The notes under the pieces are model-generated. The model was not told the origin of the DNA, did no database searches, and saw only the letters and a list, made by a program, of their open reading frames with translations. A stretch of 64,000 nt of DNA from Acanthosepion pharaonis (Eukaryota > Mollusca > Cephalopoda > Sepiida > Sepiidae): the NCBI GenBank assembly GCA_903632075.3, contig CAHIKZ030000811.1, positions 642,001 through 706,000 of the forward strand, in the 5' to 3' direction. The position numbers were made by a program, and so were the translations under genes. Every line of letters begins with the position of its first letter. Positions within the stretch are counted from its first letter, which is position 1. This document shows positions 29,941-41,599 of this stretch, in pieces.

Positions 29941-32790
29941 AAGCCGAAAGGGTATCAGGTAGGCGCCCAAGATCAGTAGGAGCGAAACTCCCCTCGAGGG
30001 TATCACAAAAAGACGATAGAAGACCTTCCCAGGCCGTGAAAGGTCATTAGACCGAGGAACGGCCAACAAGGACGACCGACACTCGTGAAGGAAATCTGAT
30101 TGATCCTGGGGCTTACGATGGCGCTCAACCCGCGAGATGGGGGGGATTAATAGTAAGGCGAGGGAACGCGTTCCTAACAATCCCCGCCATAATCGGATTT
30201 CCTCCTGTCAACGCGCGGCGTAGGAAAGCCAACCTGGAGGCACGTTTGTGACTCCATAACTGTGGCATTCCCATCCCCCCATGACACGGACGTTGTACAC
30301 AGACTCGTCTGTCGACCCGATTCCCGCGTCCCCTCCATAAAATGGAGGATAGCGAGAGCTTGAGCGGCTTCCCATGGTCGTGACAGAGAGGAAGTAGGGA
30401 CAATCGATAAAGGACAATCGGGAAAATGTATGTAGCACACACTTCCGCCTTGCCCTTCACGGACAACCTCCGTCGACGCCAAGTCTGACCGGCAGCGTCG
30501 ACCTTTGCTCGGACTTAAGACCAATTTTTCTCCAGTTGGAGGTCGGGTCCAAACCACACTTCAAGAATGCGGACAGGACCGTCCGTCCAACCGAAGCGGC
30601 CCGGAAGATCGAACCACTTCCAGGCACCTAACCGCAAGCCGGACGACTTGTCGCGGTTAATCTTGGCCCCTGTCACTTTCTTGTACCGGTCAAGCGCCTT
30701 CAGTACCGCCTCAATGTCGCTGCGAGACGACACGAAAGCAGATACGACATCGGCGTACGCAGAAACCCTGGCTCGAGCCCCTCCAGGAACGGCGATTCCG
30801 CGTAGGGCCGGACTGCAAGCCTCGTTCCTCAGCCGGCGAAGGAGAGGCTCCAACGCCAAAGCATAAAGTAGAGGCGACAGTGGACAACCCTGACGGACCG
30901 ACCTAGACAGCGCAAAAGCGCCCGACAGTTTCCTGTTCACCTGTACCACAGCACTGGGGGAGCGATACAGGAGGCTAATCCAGCGGCAGAAGTCGGGTTC
31001 GAATCCGGCGGCCTGCAGGACAGCCGCAAGCTAGCGATGGTCAATCCTATCAAATGCCTTGGACTGATCTAAATTGATCAGCGCGGCCTCATCATCGTCT
31101 TTTACACCCACTATGATCGTACGGATCAGATGCAGGTTGCTCTGAATTGTTCGGCCCCTCACAGCACAAGTCTGCTCAGGACCCAACAGAGACTCGGTGA
31201 CTGACTGCAAACGTTCCTGCAGGATTTTGGCCAAAATCTTTAACTCTGTTTAGCAGTGTTATGGGTCTATAATCCTCTAAATCCCGCCCAACACCCTTGC
31301 TCTTTTTTAACAGCGTGATCACACCCCTGGAAAACCGGATGGGGATGGACCCCGACCGGAACCAGTTGTTAAACACCACAGTCAAAATCGGGACAAAAAT
31401 AAGTACAATTCATAGGGCAAACCATCCAGACCGGGCGACTTGCCTCTGCCGACCTTCTTCAATGCCGCGTAGACTTCGCCCTCCGTGATCTCTCCCTCGC
31501 ATATTGCCTCTTCAGTCGTCGAAAGCCGTGGAAAGTCAGCTAAATAGCTGCGAAACTCCTCCTCACGGAGACCAGCCTCCTTGATAAACCGGCTCTCGAA
31601 ATGCCGCCAAAACGCCTCGCACATGTCGTCAGTGGCCCGAAGAGTACGTCCCTCCGGGGTAACGACTTCACGAATGTAACGATCGCCACCTCGACGGACC
31701 TCTTCCTTGCGCAGATCTGCGCCCATGTTCACAGCTTCGGAAGACATCTTGCTTAACCTATGTCTAATTACCTGGCCCATGTAGCGCTCGCTATTCGAAC
31801 GCTCCACGGCCTCCCTAGCTAATGCTATCTCTAGGGGATCCCCCAGCCACCGCCCGGGAAAGACTAGCGTTGTCTTCACCTTTCCAGCTCTATCTAGGGC
31901 GAGCCGTTTGCTGAAATCCATGGTGAAAGACCTAATCCTACACTTATGTCTATTCCATCACTTATTCCCGATAACCGCCCCCACTAGATCCCGCTGCACT
32001 AAGCTGGTTAGCTGCTCCTGGAAGTCCCGCCTGTCCAGTAAGGACAGATTGAACTTCCAGTAACCAGCCATTCTAGGCCTATGGTCTAATGCCACACGGT
32101 CACAAACAAGTTTGTGGTCCGTATAGCCTACCCAGTGGAACGTGGGACAATCTAACAATTCTATGTCGGCTCTTCTGACTAAGATCCTGTCAAGGTTGCT
32201 AACTACCTTGTCAGGAGGCCAACTATTAGTCTACGTCCACATTTCCCCCCCGGGGTGATCGACCCGGTATCTATCAAAGAAACCAAAATCGTTGATCAGG
32301 TCAACCAGGCTACGATCGCCCCAACACCCACTAGCTCCCCGCCCCCTGTCTAATTCGGGACCCAGGACGGCATTCCAGTCCCCCACTAAGACTAGGCGCG
32401 TTAAATCTACCAGGAACGGCCCCAACTGCCGAAAAAATGAAACCCGCTCCCCACTGGTCGTTGGGCGCATAAACCGCAACGACCCAAAACGAACCACTTT
32501 TCACGGCAATATCGGCCACGATCAACCGGCCCTCAGCATTGGTATGCACAAGGTCCACCTTCGCATCAAGAGTACGTCTAACCAGCAAAGAAACCTCTCT
32601 GGCAGCTCGGTTCCCATATGCTGAATAAAAAACAAAGTCGCTAGACAGCACACACGAATCGGAACTGCAAACAAAGTGGGTATCTTCGATTGCGGCGACA
32701 TCCACGCCGAATGAAAAGAGATCCCGGAGCAGGCAGGCCGCCTTACTCCGATCCCTCTAACTTGATTGACATCGTTTAAGCCTGCAAAAA
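29930..32790 (-). pseudogene. LINE ORF2: endonuclease plus reverse transcriptase, disrupted
   Basis: ORF2 encodes target-primed reverse transcription machinery. In order: EN start (LNDVNQVRGIG at 32786), VAAIEDTHFV, VLVGDWNAVLG (EN D-W-N motif), YTDHKLV (EN D-H motif near 32130), GRGKSPGLDGLPYELY (RT start), FSRGVITLLKK, DYRPITLLN, GPEQTCAVRGRT, LINLDQSKAFDRIDHR (RT motif A), LSRSVRQGCPLSPLLYALALE (RT motif B), and a motif C that reads YADVV instead of an intact Y-x-DD, losing a catalytic aspartate. A TAG interrupts the frame after IDHR (about 31034), and several frameshifts split the EN and RT (for example near 32760 and 31250). Clearly dead. The EN active-site DWN is still recognisable. Confidence 0.9.
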
Positions 32791-33349
32791 GAAGAATAAA
32801 AGCAAATAAAACTATTCACATACTGGGCAGCGGTAAGGACCCCGACGGAATGTCCCAGGCTCCCTGTTCCCAGCTCCGTCGTCATCCGACCATCTGAGAC
32901 AATCCCGCCGACGTCCGTGGGGTATATTAATTTAATTGCCCTATATAAGGAGGGGTGGAGCAATACAGGGACCCTCCCAGAACAAAATTGTCTTAGTTTT
33001 TTCAAGTTATCGTTTTCGAGTTCAAAGATTCTAATATTGGGGAAGGTTGCTCTGGCCTCGAATAAGTGGTTCCACACTTTTAAGTAGCCCCCACTCCCAA
33101 CGTATCTCTCACACAGGTTATTACCCCTGGTGCTTTGGGGAAATTTCGGGGGTCTTCAATGCTATTCCCGTCAAAGAAGTGGATGAATGAGGGGGTGGAC
33201 ACTGAGCTGAGTGGAAAAGTAGAGGGGGAAGGGGAGGAAATATGGTTAGGAGAGCAGAGAAATTTCTAATTCTTGTTCGTTCTTCGGCTACTCTGGACGA
33301 AGCGGGGACGGAGAGCGACCTGGTTTTGTCCATGACTCTCTCCGCCCTA

Positions 33350-34375
33350 CCACGGCCAGAGTGCTTTTGCGAAGGTTTCTTCTTCATCTTCCTCCAGCGA
33401 CCTCTTAAGGGATGCTGCCCGAGGTGGAGGCATTTGTTCCACCTCCATGTGAGTGTCTTGATGTTGCTTCCCTTTCTGTTGTTGTTGTTGCTGAGGTTGT
33501 TGTTGCTGTGGCTGCTGCTTTTGAGGCTGTACCTCTTTTTGAGGTTGCACCTCTTTGTGGGTCTGCTTATTCCTGTCCCGTTGCTCTTGCTGCTGTTGCT
33601 TCTTCTGTGCTCCTTCTTGTTTTGAAGGGGGCAGCCCGTTTGTCGTCTTCCGACTTTTTTTTAACTTCTTTCCATTCAGAACTTTCCTCCACTACCACTG
33701 CCGTTGTTGTTGATGACTTTGCTGTTGCTGGATGAGGTTGAGGTTGTCTAAGCTTCTCGGGACACTCTTTCGCCATGTGTCCCGACGCTCCACAGGCCCA
33801 GCAACACGGTTTTCTTCCCTCCACTATTACTATCATTCGCCCTTCCCGGAAGACCAGAGTGTTTGGAATTTCGCCAAAGCTTTTCTGGTTTAACGTGATG
33901 AACAACTCCATGTCTCCCTTGGCAATTCCGGTCTTGCTTTTAAGGATGTTCACTTCTTCGACTTCACCGTATTTAGAGAAGAAATCCTCCATCCTGTCCT
34001 CGCAAATATCTATGGGCACCCCATGGATAGTCACCTTGGTTTTCCGGGTACCCATATATTCTGTTTGCAGCCGTAACTCCTTAGTATTTAGGATGCTGCC
34101 TGCTAATTCTTTGGCCTGCTGTTCTGTTGGCAATAAGATGTTCCAAAGAGCATTAGTCCTCCTTGCTACCACTTTTGGGGAGATATTTAACGCCTTTAGG
34201 GCGACTTCCATCGTCTCCCTGCTGACGCCAATTAACTTCCGAGTTTTAATATTGGAAGTCAGCAGGAATATTTTCTTTGTAGAAACTGCTTGCAATGTTT
34301 CCGAGATCGTTAAAAATTCGTTCCCTTTGAAAGATTGCTCAAAGTTCTCTCTTTTGTCTCAAAAATAGGCGGCAT
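33350..34375 (-). pseudogene. LINE ORF1, nucleic-acid-binding protein with zinc knuckle
   Basis: Starts at ATG 34375 (sequence MPPIFETKER); a frameshift at a T-run near 34312 moves it into the long frame 34295-33567. The long frame has an RRM-like block (TKVTIHGVPIDICEDRMEDF, YGEVEEVNIL), then a CCHC knuckle (CWACGASGHMAKEC at about 33810-33770), then a Lys/Glu-rich linker. It ends at 33567, and another frame (to 33347) continues with a Gln-rich stretch (QPQQQQPQQQQQQ) and basic/acidic segments, consistent with one more frameshift. ORF1 proteins of this type coat the LINE RNA. The reverse strand of the Gln-rich stretch gives a spurious Leu-rich frame. Confidence 0.8.
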
Positions 34376-34499
34376 TTATTTATTTAAATTATTTTAGTCT
34401 CTTTTCACCGGTGACACCGGCGAAGAAATATTTATGTCCTCGGCCATATTGGCTGAAATCAATCAAATAAACTGTTCTTTTTTTCTTTTTTTTTTTTTT

Positions 34500-35040
34500 C
34501 CTTTTATAAATTTCTTTTCAAATAAAAACTCAAACAAAAATTAAAAAAGAAAAAAGGCGTAGACAATCAAAGCCAATAATCAATTCAAAATAATTAGAAT
34601 AAATAACCAAATCAAATGAAAACAGTAATAAAAACCAAAAACGGGGGAGGGAAAATACAATAAGGAAATAAACAGAAAAGAAAATAAACAGAAAAAGAAT
34701 AGTTGTTTTACAATGTAAAAAATTAATTAACTAATGTTTGTTATTTACCCTGAATAGTACTACAACAAAAAATAATATCTTTTACAATTTGCTGTTTTTC
34801 GGTACAGGCAGTTTTCACAGAATCTAATTAACTACATTATTTTGATTTATTTAGATAATTCTGTAGAACTTTTTCGGTTCCGCTTGACTTTACTATAGTA
34901 GTGTAGTAATGCCAGACGACAACAAGTGTTATGAAGAAATCAGAAATAAGATCGTTAACTAATGATGTCAGTCCTAAAATATGGAAACTTATAACAAAAA
35001 TATTTCTAAATAATTTATACCCGCTTCTAAAAATAGGAAC
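34500..35040. other. A/T-rich intergenic sequence, nothing recognised
   Basis: Long runs of AAATAAA-type sequence between the LINE 5' end and the next SINE. No gene or structured repeat seen. Confidence 0.55.
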
Positions 35041-35049
35041 TTATATTTG

Positions 35050-35335
35050 GTTCGGCTGTTTTCCTGATCTTTATTGCTATATTCACGAAGTTTTGGGCGT
35101 TGTACGCTCAGGCCTTCTTCAGGTGATATAAGTTTCGAACCGAACCCTTTATTTAGTCCACGGGGGCATATTGTTCTAATACCACGTGTCATGAATTTGG
35201 ATATTAATTCGTAAGCCTCCAAGTTTGTTTTTTTGTTTTTTTCCTCTGTGACTAGGTATTGAACTCACACTTTTGGATCTCTTAACCAACACTTTTATCC
35301 ACTCGAACATGTGTCCTTGGAGACTTCAGTGAATT
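35050..35335 (-). repeat. SINE family A copy
   Basis: On the minus strand: A box (CGAGTGGATAAAAGTG, about 35305), B box (GAGTTCAATACC), a diverged body, TAAAGGGTTCGGTTCGAAAC, CTGAAGAAGGCCTGAGCG and a tail ATAGCAATAAAGATCAGG. It shares an outward GACTTATAAAC flank with the copy near 41050. Confidence 0.7.
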
Positions 35336-35367
35336 AATTTTGGGGACTTATAAACGTAATTGCTCAG

Positions 35368-35368
<1 letters not shown>

Positions 35369-35449
<81 letters not shown>
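35369..35449. repeat. (TA)n microsatellite
   Basis: About 80 bp of uninterrupted alternating T and A. Confidence 0.98.
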
Positions 35450-35450
<1 letters not shown>

Positions 35451-35508
35451 CCAGAGCGCATATACAATTTTGTTATTGTTGTTTTTTACCAGCTCTCTGT
35501 ATTACTGA

Positions 35509-35760
35509 TTACAATATTTCATTCGTGTCGAGTCTGATGTTCTTATCAGAACAATCAGAGTGAATTTTCTGAGCTGCTGTGCCTTTGTAATCACCATTAG
35601 ATTCATCCAACTCTTTTGGAATCCTCTGCACTGTCTTCAGATTGACATCTAAACACTCTGAAATGTTCGTACTGAAGCTTCCAGTGCAAAAAAAAAGCAA
35701 TACATATTTACTCTTTCTTGGCTGAGTGGATTGCGTCATGGTCAAATAATTTTTTCTCAC
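35509..35760 (-). pseudogene. N-terminal fragment of a mariner-like transposase
   Basis: The 83-codon frame contains ISECLDVNLKTVQRI followed by KELDESNGDYKGTAAQK. It reads as a helix-turn-helix DNA-binding segment of a Tc1/mariner-type transposase family; I recall near-identical words in cephalopod predicted proteins but cannot check. The catalytic DDE region is absent downstream. Fragment only. Confidence 0.4.
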
Positions 35761-36076
35761 TGGAAATAGCCCTCATTAACATTGGGGAAAGCTAAAACAA
35801 TATGAGAGTCCTTACGAAGTTGGTTCTTTATGTACGGTGCACCGGAGGAGATATCGTCGGATGGAGGAACGCCATTTGACTCCCAAGAAACAATTCGTTT
35901 TTAAGGATTAGGGAATAAAAAGCGCATATCATCCTTTACATTACCGTCAAAGTAATGGACGAGAGCAGAACTCGCGGCAAAAACTGCCAAACGAACGTTT
36001 GAGCAATTCTTCCATGTATTTCTCTTTATTTCTATTTATAATTCTATTCAACACCGGTCCCTGTCTATTTCCCAGC

Positions 36077-37450
36077 CTAAGCCCTTTTAAGGATAATACA
36101 TCCGTTTCTATATAGTAAAAAAAAAACAAACCTATCCGCAATATTTCCGATTACTTCAATATTTTTACTCCCAAACTTTAACCAAGATAATGCATCCACA
36201 TACGGAATAGTATTTCCTTTAATATATACAATGTCAAAGTCAAAAGACATCAGCCTAATCGTCCATTTTAATATCCTTGCAGATTTGACATTTGGGAATT
36301 CTCTTCTGGGGTTGAATATAAATTCCAAAGGCTTATGATCAGATTTCAATAGAAATGTCCTTCCCGAAAAAAAAAAAAAAAAAATTCTAGCTCTTTCTTT
36401 GCTCCACACAATCGCTATTGCCTCCTCCTTGTCAATATTCAAATAATTCGCCTCCGTCAATGTTAGTTTTCTGGATAAGTACATTACAAGGTGATACCCC
36501 CTGTGACAACACTGCGGCTATAGCACAGTCACTGACATCAGTAGTTAACGTCATTTTTTTCGCTGAGTCGAAGATTTTAACAACTGCTTTGTTTACGAGT
36601 ATTTTTTTTTTTTTTAATTTCTCGAAAGCAACCTCCTGTCTTTTTGTCCATTGAAATTCGGTATTCTTCTTCTTTTTTTTGTTAAATGGTTCCACAAGGC
36701 CACTATATTGCGGTAGATATCTGTTATAGGAATTGGTTAATCCCGAAAAAGATTCTGACTTTCTATCTTATGAGTTTATCATCCAGCAATATACCATCTT
36801 TGGATATTTGATATCCTAAGTATTATTTTCCCAATTAAACTTGCATTTATCACGATTAATTGTCATACAGTCCTATTTAATTTTCTCAAACTTGCTCCGT
36901 TTTACTTTTTAGCACTTCTTTACTGCAAGCACCAATGCCAATATTGTCCTCATATACAATTATATTTTTAATCACCTCTAAAACATTTTCGATGGCTTTT
37001 TTGATTTTGTGTTTTGAATTTTTAACTCCAAACGTCCTTCTGTTTAATCCAATAAGATGTTCATTGTGGTGACTTCTTGAAACCTGCTATCAATTGTTAT
37101 CTGATTATATGCTGACTTGAAGTTAACTTTAGCAAATTATTTAATACCAGCAAACTCATGGTACGTTATTTCAGTGTTTGGCAGTGGCAATGAATCAAAA
37201 CAGTTTTGGTGATTCACGCCAATCTTATAATTGCCACAAATTCTTAAATCTTCATTGTACTTGCATATCAGCACAATGGATGACGCCTAACTGCTACCAC
37301 CCTGGCTGACTTTTTCTAATATTCCTTGTTCCAACACATTTTCAGCTTAGCAACCACCAAGGGTAACATGTTAACAGGAACTTTCCGGGTTTGAAAATAC
37401 ATTGGTTGATTGCTTTCTTTAAGCCGAATTCTTGTCTCGTATCACTTTAA
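36077..37450 (-). pseudogene. Ty3/gypsy reverse transcriptase and RNase H remnant
   Basis: Read on the minus strand. At about 37300-37060 frames encode PIVLICKYNEDLRICG and VNFKSAYNQI, the start of a Ty3-type polymerase; near 36710-36695 the end of the polymerase is recognisable just before the frame 36695-36432. That frame has LTTDVSDCAIAAVLSQG (RNase H D motif). The frame 36484-36077 continues with MYLSRKLTLTEANY, KEEAIAIVWS, LLKSDHKPLEF and YIKGNTIPYVDALSW, a standard RNase H ending. Many stops, frameshifts and expanded A runs are present. It is a different lineage from the element at 27-29 kb, and integrase is not seen. Confidence 0.8.
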
Positions 37451-37454
37451 TAAT

Positions 37455-37955
37455 CTAGTATCCGCTTCTAGAATTCATGGAATTTATCAACTTCGATACA
37501 TCTCCTCTTCAATTGCTAAAAGACCGTGGCTTTTGATGTTTTCCACCCCTCAAAAATACCCTTTGGTATGACAGGAAAGATGTTACGGAATAAAAAAGAG
37601 AAAGAGACTTAAAAAAGAAAAAATAACACAAAAATTTAGTGCCTTTGATTTATTTTAAAATAAAAAATTATCAAATGTAGACACCATCCCTTTTTCCGAC
37701 AGATTCCAAGGATTATGTCTGAGAATAATGTATCAATTTATGTTTTCCAAAATATTCCTTTTTCGTGTCCGAACTTCTTTTTCTAAAGAGGGAAATAATT
37801 TTACCTTGCAAAATCAGTGTAGACAGATAAGTCATTTTTAAGACTTTCTTTTAATCTCTCATCTCTGGATATGATTAAAAATTAGAAAAGTTTTATACAC
37901 AACAATTAAATAAAATCCTTGCTGATAACTTTTATTGTTGATTGTAATTTTTGCA
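37455..37955. other. AT-rich sequence, nothing recognised
   Basis: No convincing continuation of the Ty3/gypsy remnant and no other repeat identified. Confidence 0.45.
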
Positions 37956-38205
37956 AGTAGGTAAAAATGAAGCATAATAAAAGATCTTAAATAATTTGAA
38001 CACGCATTAAATGATTTTTATCTTTAAAAAGAATTTTAAATTCAAAAAATCTATGGTTCGATATGTTTTCTTCCTCACAACCCACAGTACTGAAGATAAC
38101 TTGATAAAATTTTTTTTTAGGTATCTGACCAATTTGATAAAAAAACATTTTTCAACACAATTTACTTTTTTTTCTTTATCAGAACAAGAGTTTTAAAATA
38201 TAAAA

Positions 38206-38233
38206 CAATATATATATATATATATATATATAT
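38206..38233. repeat. (TA)n microsatellite
   Basis: About 28 bp of alternating A and T. Confidence 0.9.
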
Positions 38234-39539
38234 GCTTTAAGTTTGGGCATCAAATACGGAACTTTTTTATATGAAGTGAAATGTTTGGGCCCAAAATGAA
38301 AGACGTCATAGTTTTTACAATTTAAAAGAGATTTTATGGTGTCGGGGGAAAGAACTTTGAATATTACATTTTAGAAAAGACTTTATAAATTAACTGTATA
38401 TTCATTCTGGTTTTCGGGGAGCCTAGTCACAGCTCTGACCTTGTACGCGATGATTAAATTTTAATAAAAGGTTATTTTAACTAGTGAAGTAATTTTCAAT
38501 CGGTTTTTCAGTTTTATGGGGGTTAAAATGTTTGAGATGAAGGGTGTGCGAATGTAAATTACAATCGTAAATTTTTTCGTTGTATCTCGTAGGTTAGTTT
38601 TCAAATTTTACCAACATGACAATTTTAATGCGTATCACCACCAATAAGAAAGTTCACATCTATTCAGTTTTAAACTATGTATTAACAAAAACTTATTTTC
38701 CATATACAAGTAAATTGTTTAAAAACGAAAGATGTGCTACAAATCAGATAACTGATAAATTAACGCAATTTGAAAACTTAATTTGTGCACTATATTTTTG
38801 AAACATAATAAAATATCGAACGGTTTAAATATTCGTAATCATTTAAAATACATTGTATAATAATTGTTGAAACTAAAATAATTTTCACTCACCATTTAAC
38901 ATATTCCGACACAGAAATTTTTTATCGGTCGACTCTAATATTCCTTCTTAGGTGGTACTTCAAACAGCTAATCAGTGTAACAAAGAAAATAACATGAACC
39001 AGCAAAGAACCTCCCGTCCAGAGTAGAGTTTTTACGTGTGGATATTAGCGAATTGAAGCCAAGTGTGATTTTTTTAAATTTTTGTTACTTGTTTGAAATT
39101 TTTTACCCCTTCCATTTTTTTTTAGTTTTGTTTTCCGCTTAAGCCGCATACATACCATTTTTTTTTCTATTTGATTTACTTTTTAATTTTTTAGTCAAAT
39201 TCTAATTTTTACCCCACCGCCTCACTTTAGTTTTTGGCTTTTTTAAGGAACACTTGATTTTTTTGTTTCGTCTTAATTTCTTTTTCTTATTCTTTTTGCG
39301 TTTTTACGTGGGACTTTTTTTGGGGCATTGCGAAGCTTTGTTGAATTTTGTTTGGTTTCTTGTCCCGTTTTTCTTGAATTTTGTTGTATTGCAAATTAAA
39401 GAAAAGAAAATTACATTAACAGCACTAAGGTCGTGCTGCTAATGAGGGACTCTGAAGAATCACCGCCGGTAAAGAAACGGACCGGGCTGAAAACGGGCCA
39501 AAGAAAAGCCGTACCCTGTTTTTCTTGCGAGTTTGAGTA

Positions 39540-39880
39540 CGTCGATTAGGGGTGGAGAGTTGCCAGCATCGGATTTGCCAATAATGGCAAATCCAACGCC
39601 GATAAGATCTCCAACGGACGCACAGGAATAATTGATTTCCCGTACAACTAAACATTAGTATGGGTTGTTTGACAGAATTGAACATGTAACAGCAAGTCCA
39701 TTTTTTCTCAGACATACCGCTACCTTATAGATTTTTATTGACTTATAAACCTAATGTTTGTTGGCATGGTCTGTTGTAAGAAAAATGTAACATAGCCGCG
39801 AATCTGGCACGAACCTACAATCATAGATTTCGTGGGTAGAGATCTTACCACTGAACCATTATCGCCGCCTTACAAATTCT
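39540..39880 (-). repeat. Composite tRNA-derived SINE with two Pol III heads
   Basis: On the minus strand the first head has ATGGTTCAGTGGTAAGA (A box, about 39862) and GTAGGTTCGTGCC (B box, about 39816). About 115 bp further is a second head: AAGGTAGCGGTATGTCTGAG (A box, about 39728) and a B-box-like TGTTCAATTCTG near 39685. It continues into a palindrome (GGATTTGCC against GGCAAATCC, about 39571-39597). The same series is in the inverted copy at 60380-60720. Confidence 0.65.
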
Positions 39881-40764
39881 TGCTTAATAATTGAACTTAA
39901 GTGTAGACTCTTTGGAATTGAAACCACAAACTATGAGTCTGATTAACTTCGTCGAGGAACATATTAATCCTCATTTCAACTTTGACATTCACTTTTTTAA
40001 AATTTTTTTCAGCAAGCTATTTCTAAATAGAATGATGACATTCAATTTTTTATAAAGGTTTATTTTTCTTAAGACTATTTAAACTAGCCAACAAAATCTC
40101 TTTTATTAATTTCTGATGAATTTGTTTTTTCATTCATTTATTAATTGAATAAAAATATTTTAATATGTTATTGCCTTGTTTATTTTGAACATGGCCTGTT
40201 TAGAGTTTGTTAGTGATTAGTCAGACCGTTACAAAGTTAAAGTTATGATTTCTAATCGAATAAAGGATGGGTCATTTATTAATTTATTAACAGGTTTTTT
40301 TTTTCTGATAGATTTAAGTTAAATTTAATTTCTTCTTACAGTTAGAATCTGAAAGATACTTAAATAGTTACGTATCTTTTGCGTTTACTAAAAATTCTTT
40401 GCAAAACTATTTTTAATAAATATCGTTTCTTTTTTTTTCTCGTACTTTAAACCTAACCTGTGGAACTTTTCTTCTGTTCCTTTGATTTGTAGAATTTGGT
40501 AGTTACAATCTTCAAATATTTAAATCTATCGTCAGTCACCATCTTCTATCTTCTTGAATCCCGTTTATCTTCTGTCCTTTCATCAATCCTCCGTATTCTC
40601 AGTCTTCTTTTTTCACTTCAACTCCCTGGAGCCGCCTGCACACTAATGGCATTTATTTTATTTTATATTTTAATTTTTTATTTATTTACTTGTTTTTTTT
40701 TTTTTTTTTTTTTGTAAAATGTAAGTCTCTCAAAATCTTTAATACTACTTTGCAAATACCCCTA

Positions 40765-41055
40765 TTTACATTATTCGGACTGTTATCCTCATCTTTATTG
40801 CCATATTCACAACGTTTAGGCCGTTGTACGCTCCCGTCTTCTTCAGTTAATTGAATTTCGAACCGAACTCTTTATTTCGCCCACCGGAGTAGATAGTTCT
40901 AGTTCCACGTGCCATGCCTCTTCCGGATGTCTCAGGTATTTCCCTTTAACTCAACATGGTATTGAACTAGTCACTGGATCTAACCAACGTCTTTATCCAC
41001 TGGGCCATGTGTCCTTGAGGACATCTCTGTATGAATTTCTGGGACTTATAAACCT
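40765..41055 (-). repeat. SINE family A copy
   Basis: On the minus strand: CATGGCCCAGTGGATAAAGA (A box, about 41010), a shortened B-box region (TAGTTCAATACC), GGCATGGCACGTGGAACTAG, GAAATAAAGAGTTCGG, CTGAAGAAGACGGGAGCG, TGAATATGGCAATAAAGATG. It is the best preserved family A copy here. Confidence 0.75.
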
Positions 41056-41170
41056 AATGTTTCAGCAACCATTTTTTTTTTACCAGTGTTCATATTGCAA
41101 TTTTTCTTATTATTATTGCATTTCTTACCAGAGCTTACATTGCAATTTTGTTGTTATCCATCACTTTTCT

Positions 41171-41590
41171 CTAGCACTTCTTATTACTGGTTCCCATATC
41201 GTATTCATTTCTATGCTTGGTCGGCTCAGGAGATTTTTGTGGCTGATTCTTTAAGTTTCGTATTTTCCAGTAATGCTCTCTGTCTATTATTTCATCTTCA
41301 TCCCACAGGTGGCGGTGATCTTTCCTCCATATGTGATCAGCTACGCCTGATTTTTCTATTTCCCCTTGTCTTACTGTTTTACGACGATGCTCTTGCAGTC
41401 TTACCTTAATGGGGCGGCCTGTTTCTCCTTTGAGGCAGATATTGAAGAACACCTCTATACACACACCTTCATTCCCTCCTTTTGTATATTTTCTATTTAG
41501 TTTTCTAAGGCAATAAAATATGTTGTTAATTATATGTAATTGTTTATACATTAATGCAAATACAAACAACCTAGACTTACTTGACTGCAC
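41171..41590 (-). pseudogene. Penelope-like element endonuclease (GIY-YIG type) fragment
   Basis: The frame contains GETGRPIKVRLQEHRRKTV, EKSGVADHIW and IIDREHYWKIR. These words match the C-terminal GIY-YIG endonuclease part of Penelope-like polyproteins, in which a short R-x2-EH and a conserved Glu form the nuclease. The reverse transcriptase is missing on the upstream side (41590 and above). The sequence after the domain to about 41060 shows more decayed C-terminal words. The fragment is separate from the Penelope-like element at 55-57 kb. Confidence 0.7.
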
Positions 41591-41599
41591 ACAGGCATA

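Larger units (their letters stand above)
29590..34470 (-). mobile_element. Near full-length Tx1/L1-like LINE, inactive
   Basis: Minus-strand order: ORF1 (34375-33350), ORF2 endonuclease (about 32790-31960), reverse transcriptase (31921-30515), C-terminal domain (30557-29930), 3' region to about 29590. A zinc-knuckle ORF1 plus an apurinic-type endonuclease and this polymerase indicate the L1/Tx1 group; the Tx1 assignment is from memory of motifs such as GPEQTCAVRGRTIQ. The GC content is much higher than the surroundings. Two related fragments occur at 48484-51645 and 57690-58160. The 5' end is placed by loss of ORF1-like sequence near a T-rich run at 34475-34500. Confidence 0.85.
37960..40653 (-). 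repeat. Unclassified ~2.7 kb dispersed repeat, copy 1 (inverted partner of 59018-62040)
   Basis: Matches the reverse complement of 59018-62040 in many collinear blocks: GGTGTGCGAATGTAAATTAC (38547) with its complement near 61455, the AGTCACAGCTCTGAC region (38424) near 61555, ACTTCAAACAGCTAAT (38955) near 60912, CAGACCGTTACAAAG (40221) near 59735, and CTCCCTGGAGCCGCCTGCA (40622) near 59027. Identity looks moderate. Each copy carries tRNA-like modules and a short palindrome. No protein is recognised. About 39020-39420 is specific to this copy. Confidence 0.85.

Noticed and set aside
28869..30557. Several long open frames antisense or overlapping to the Ty3/gypsy and LINE coding sequence
   Set aside because: They are shadow frames of the recognised reverse transcriptase regions and show no domains.
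33470..33560. CAG/CAA repeat expansion in a host gene
   Set aside because: The Gln-rich stretch is in frame with the C-terminal part of the LINE ORF1 and lies between recognised ORF1 and ORF2 sequence.
39800..39880. Functional tRNA gene (minus strand)
   Set aside because: A and B boxes are present, but the acceptor and T stems do not pair and the sequence continues into a repeat body found again at 60.4 kb.
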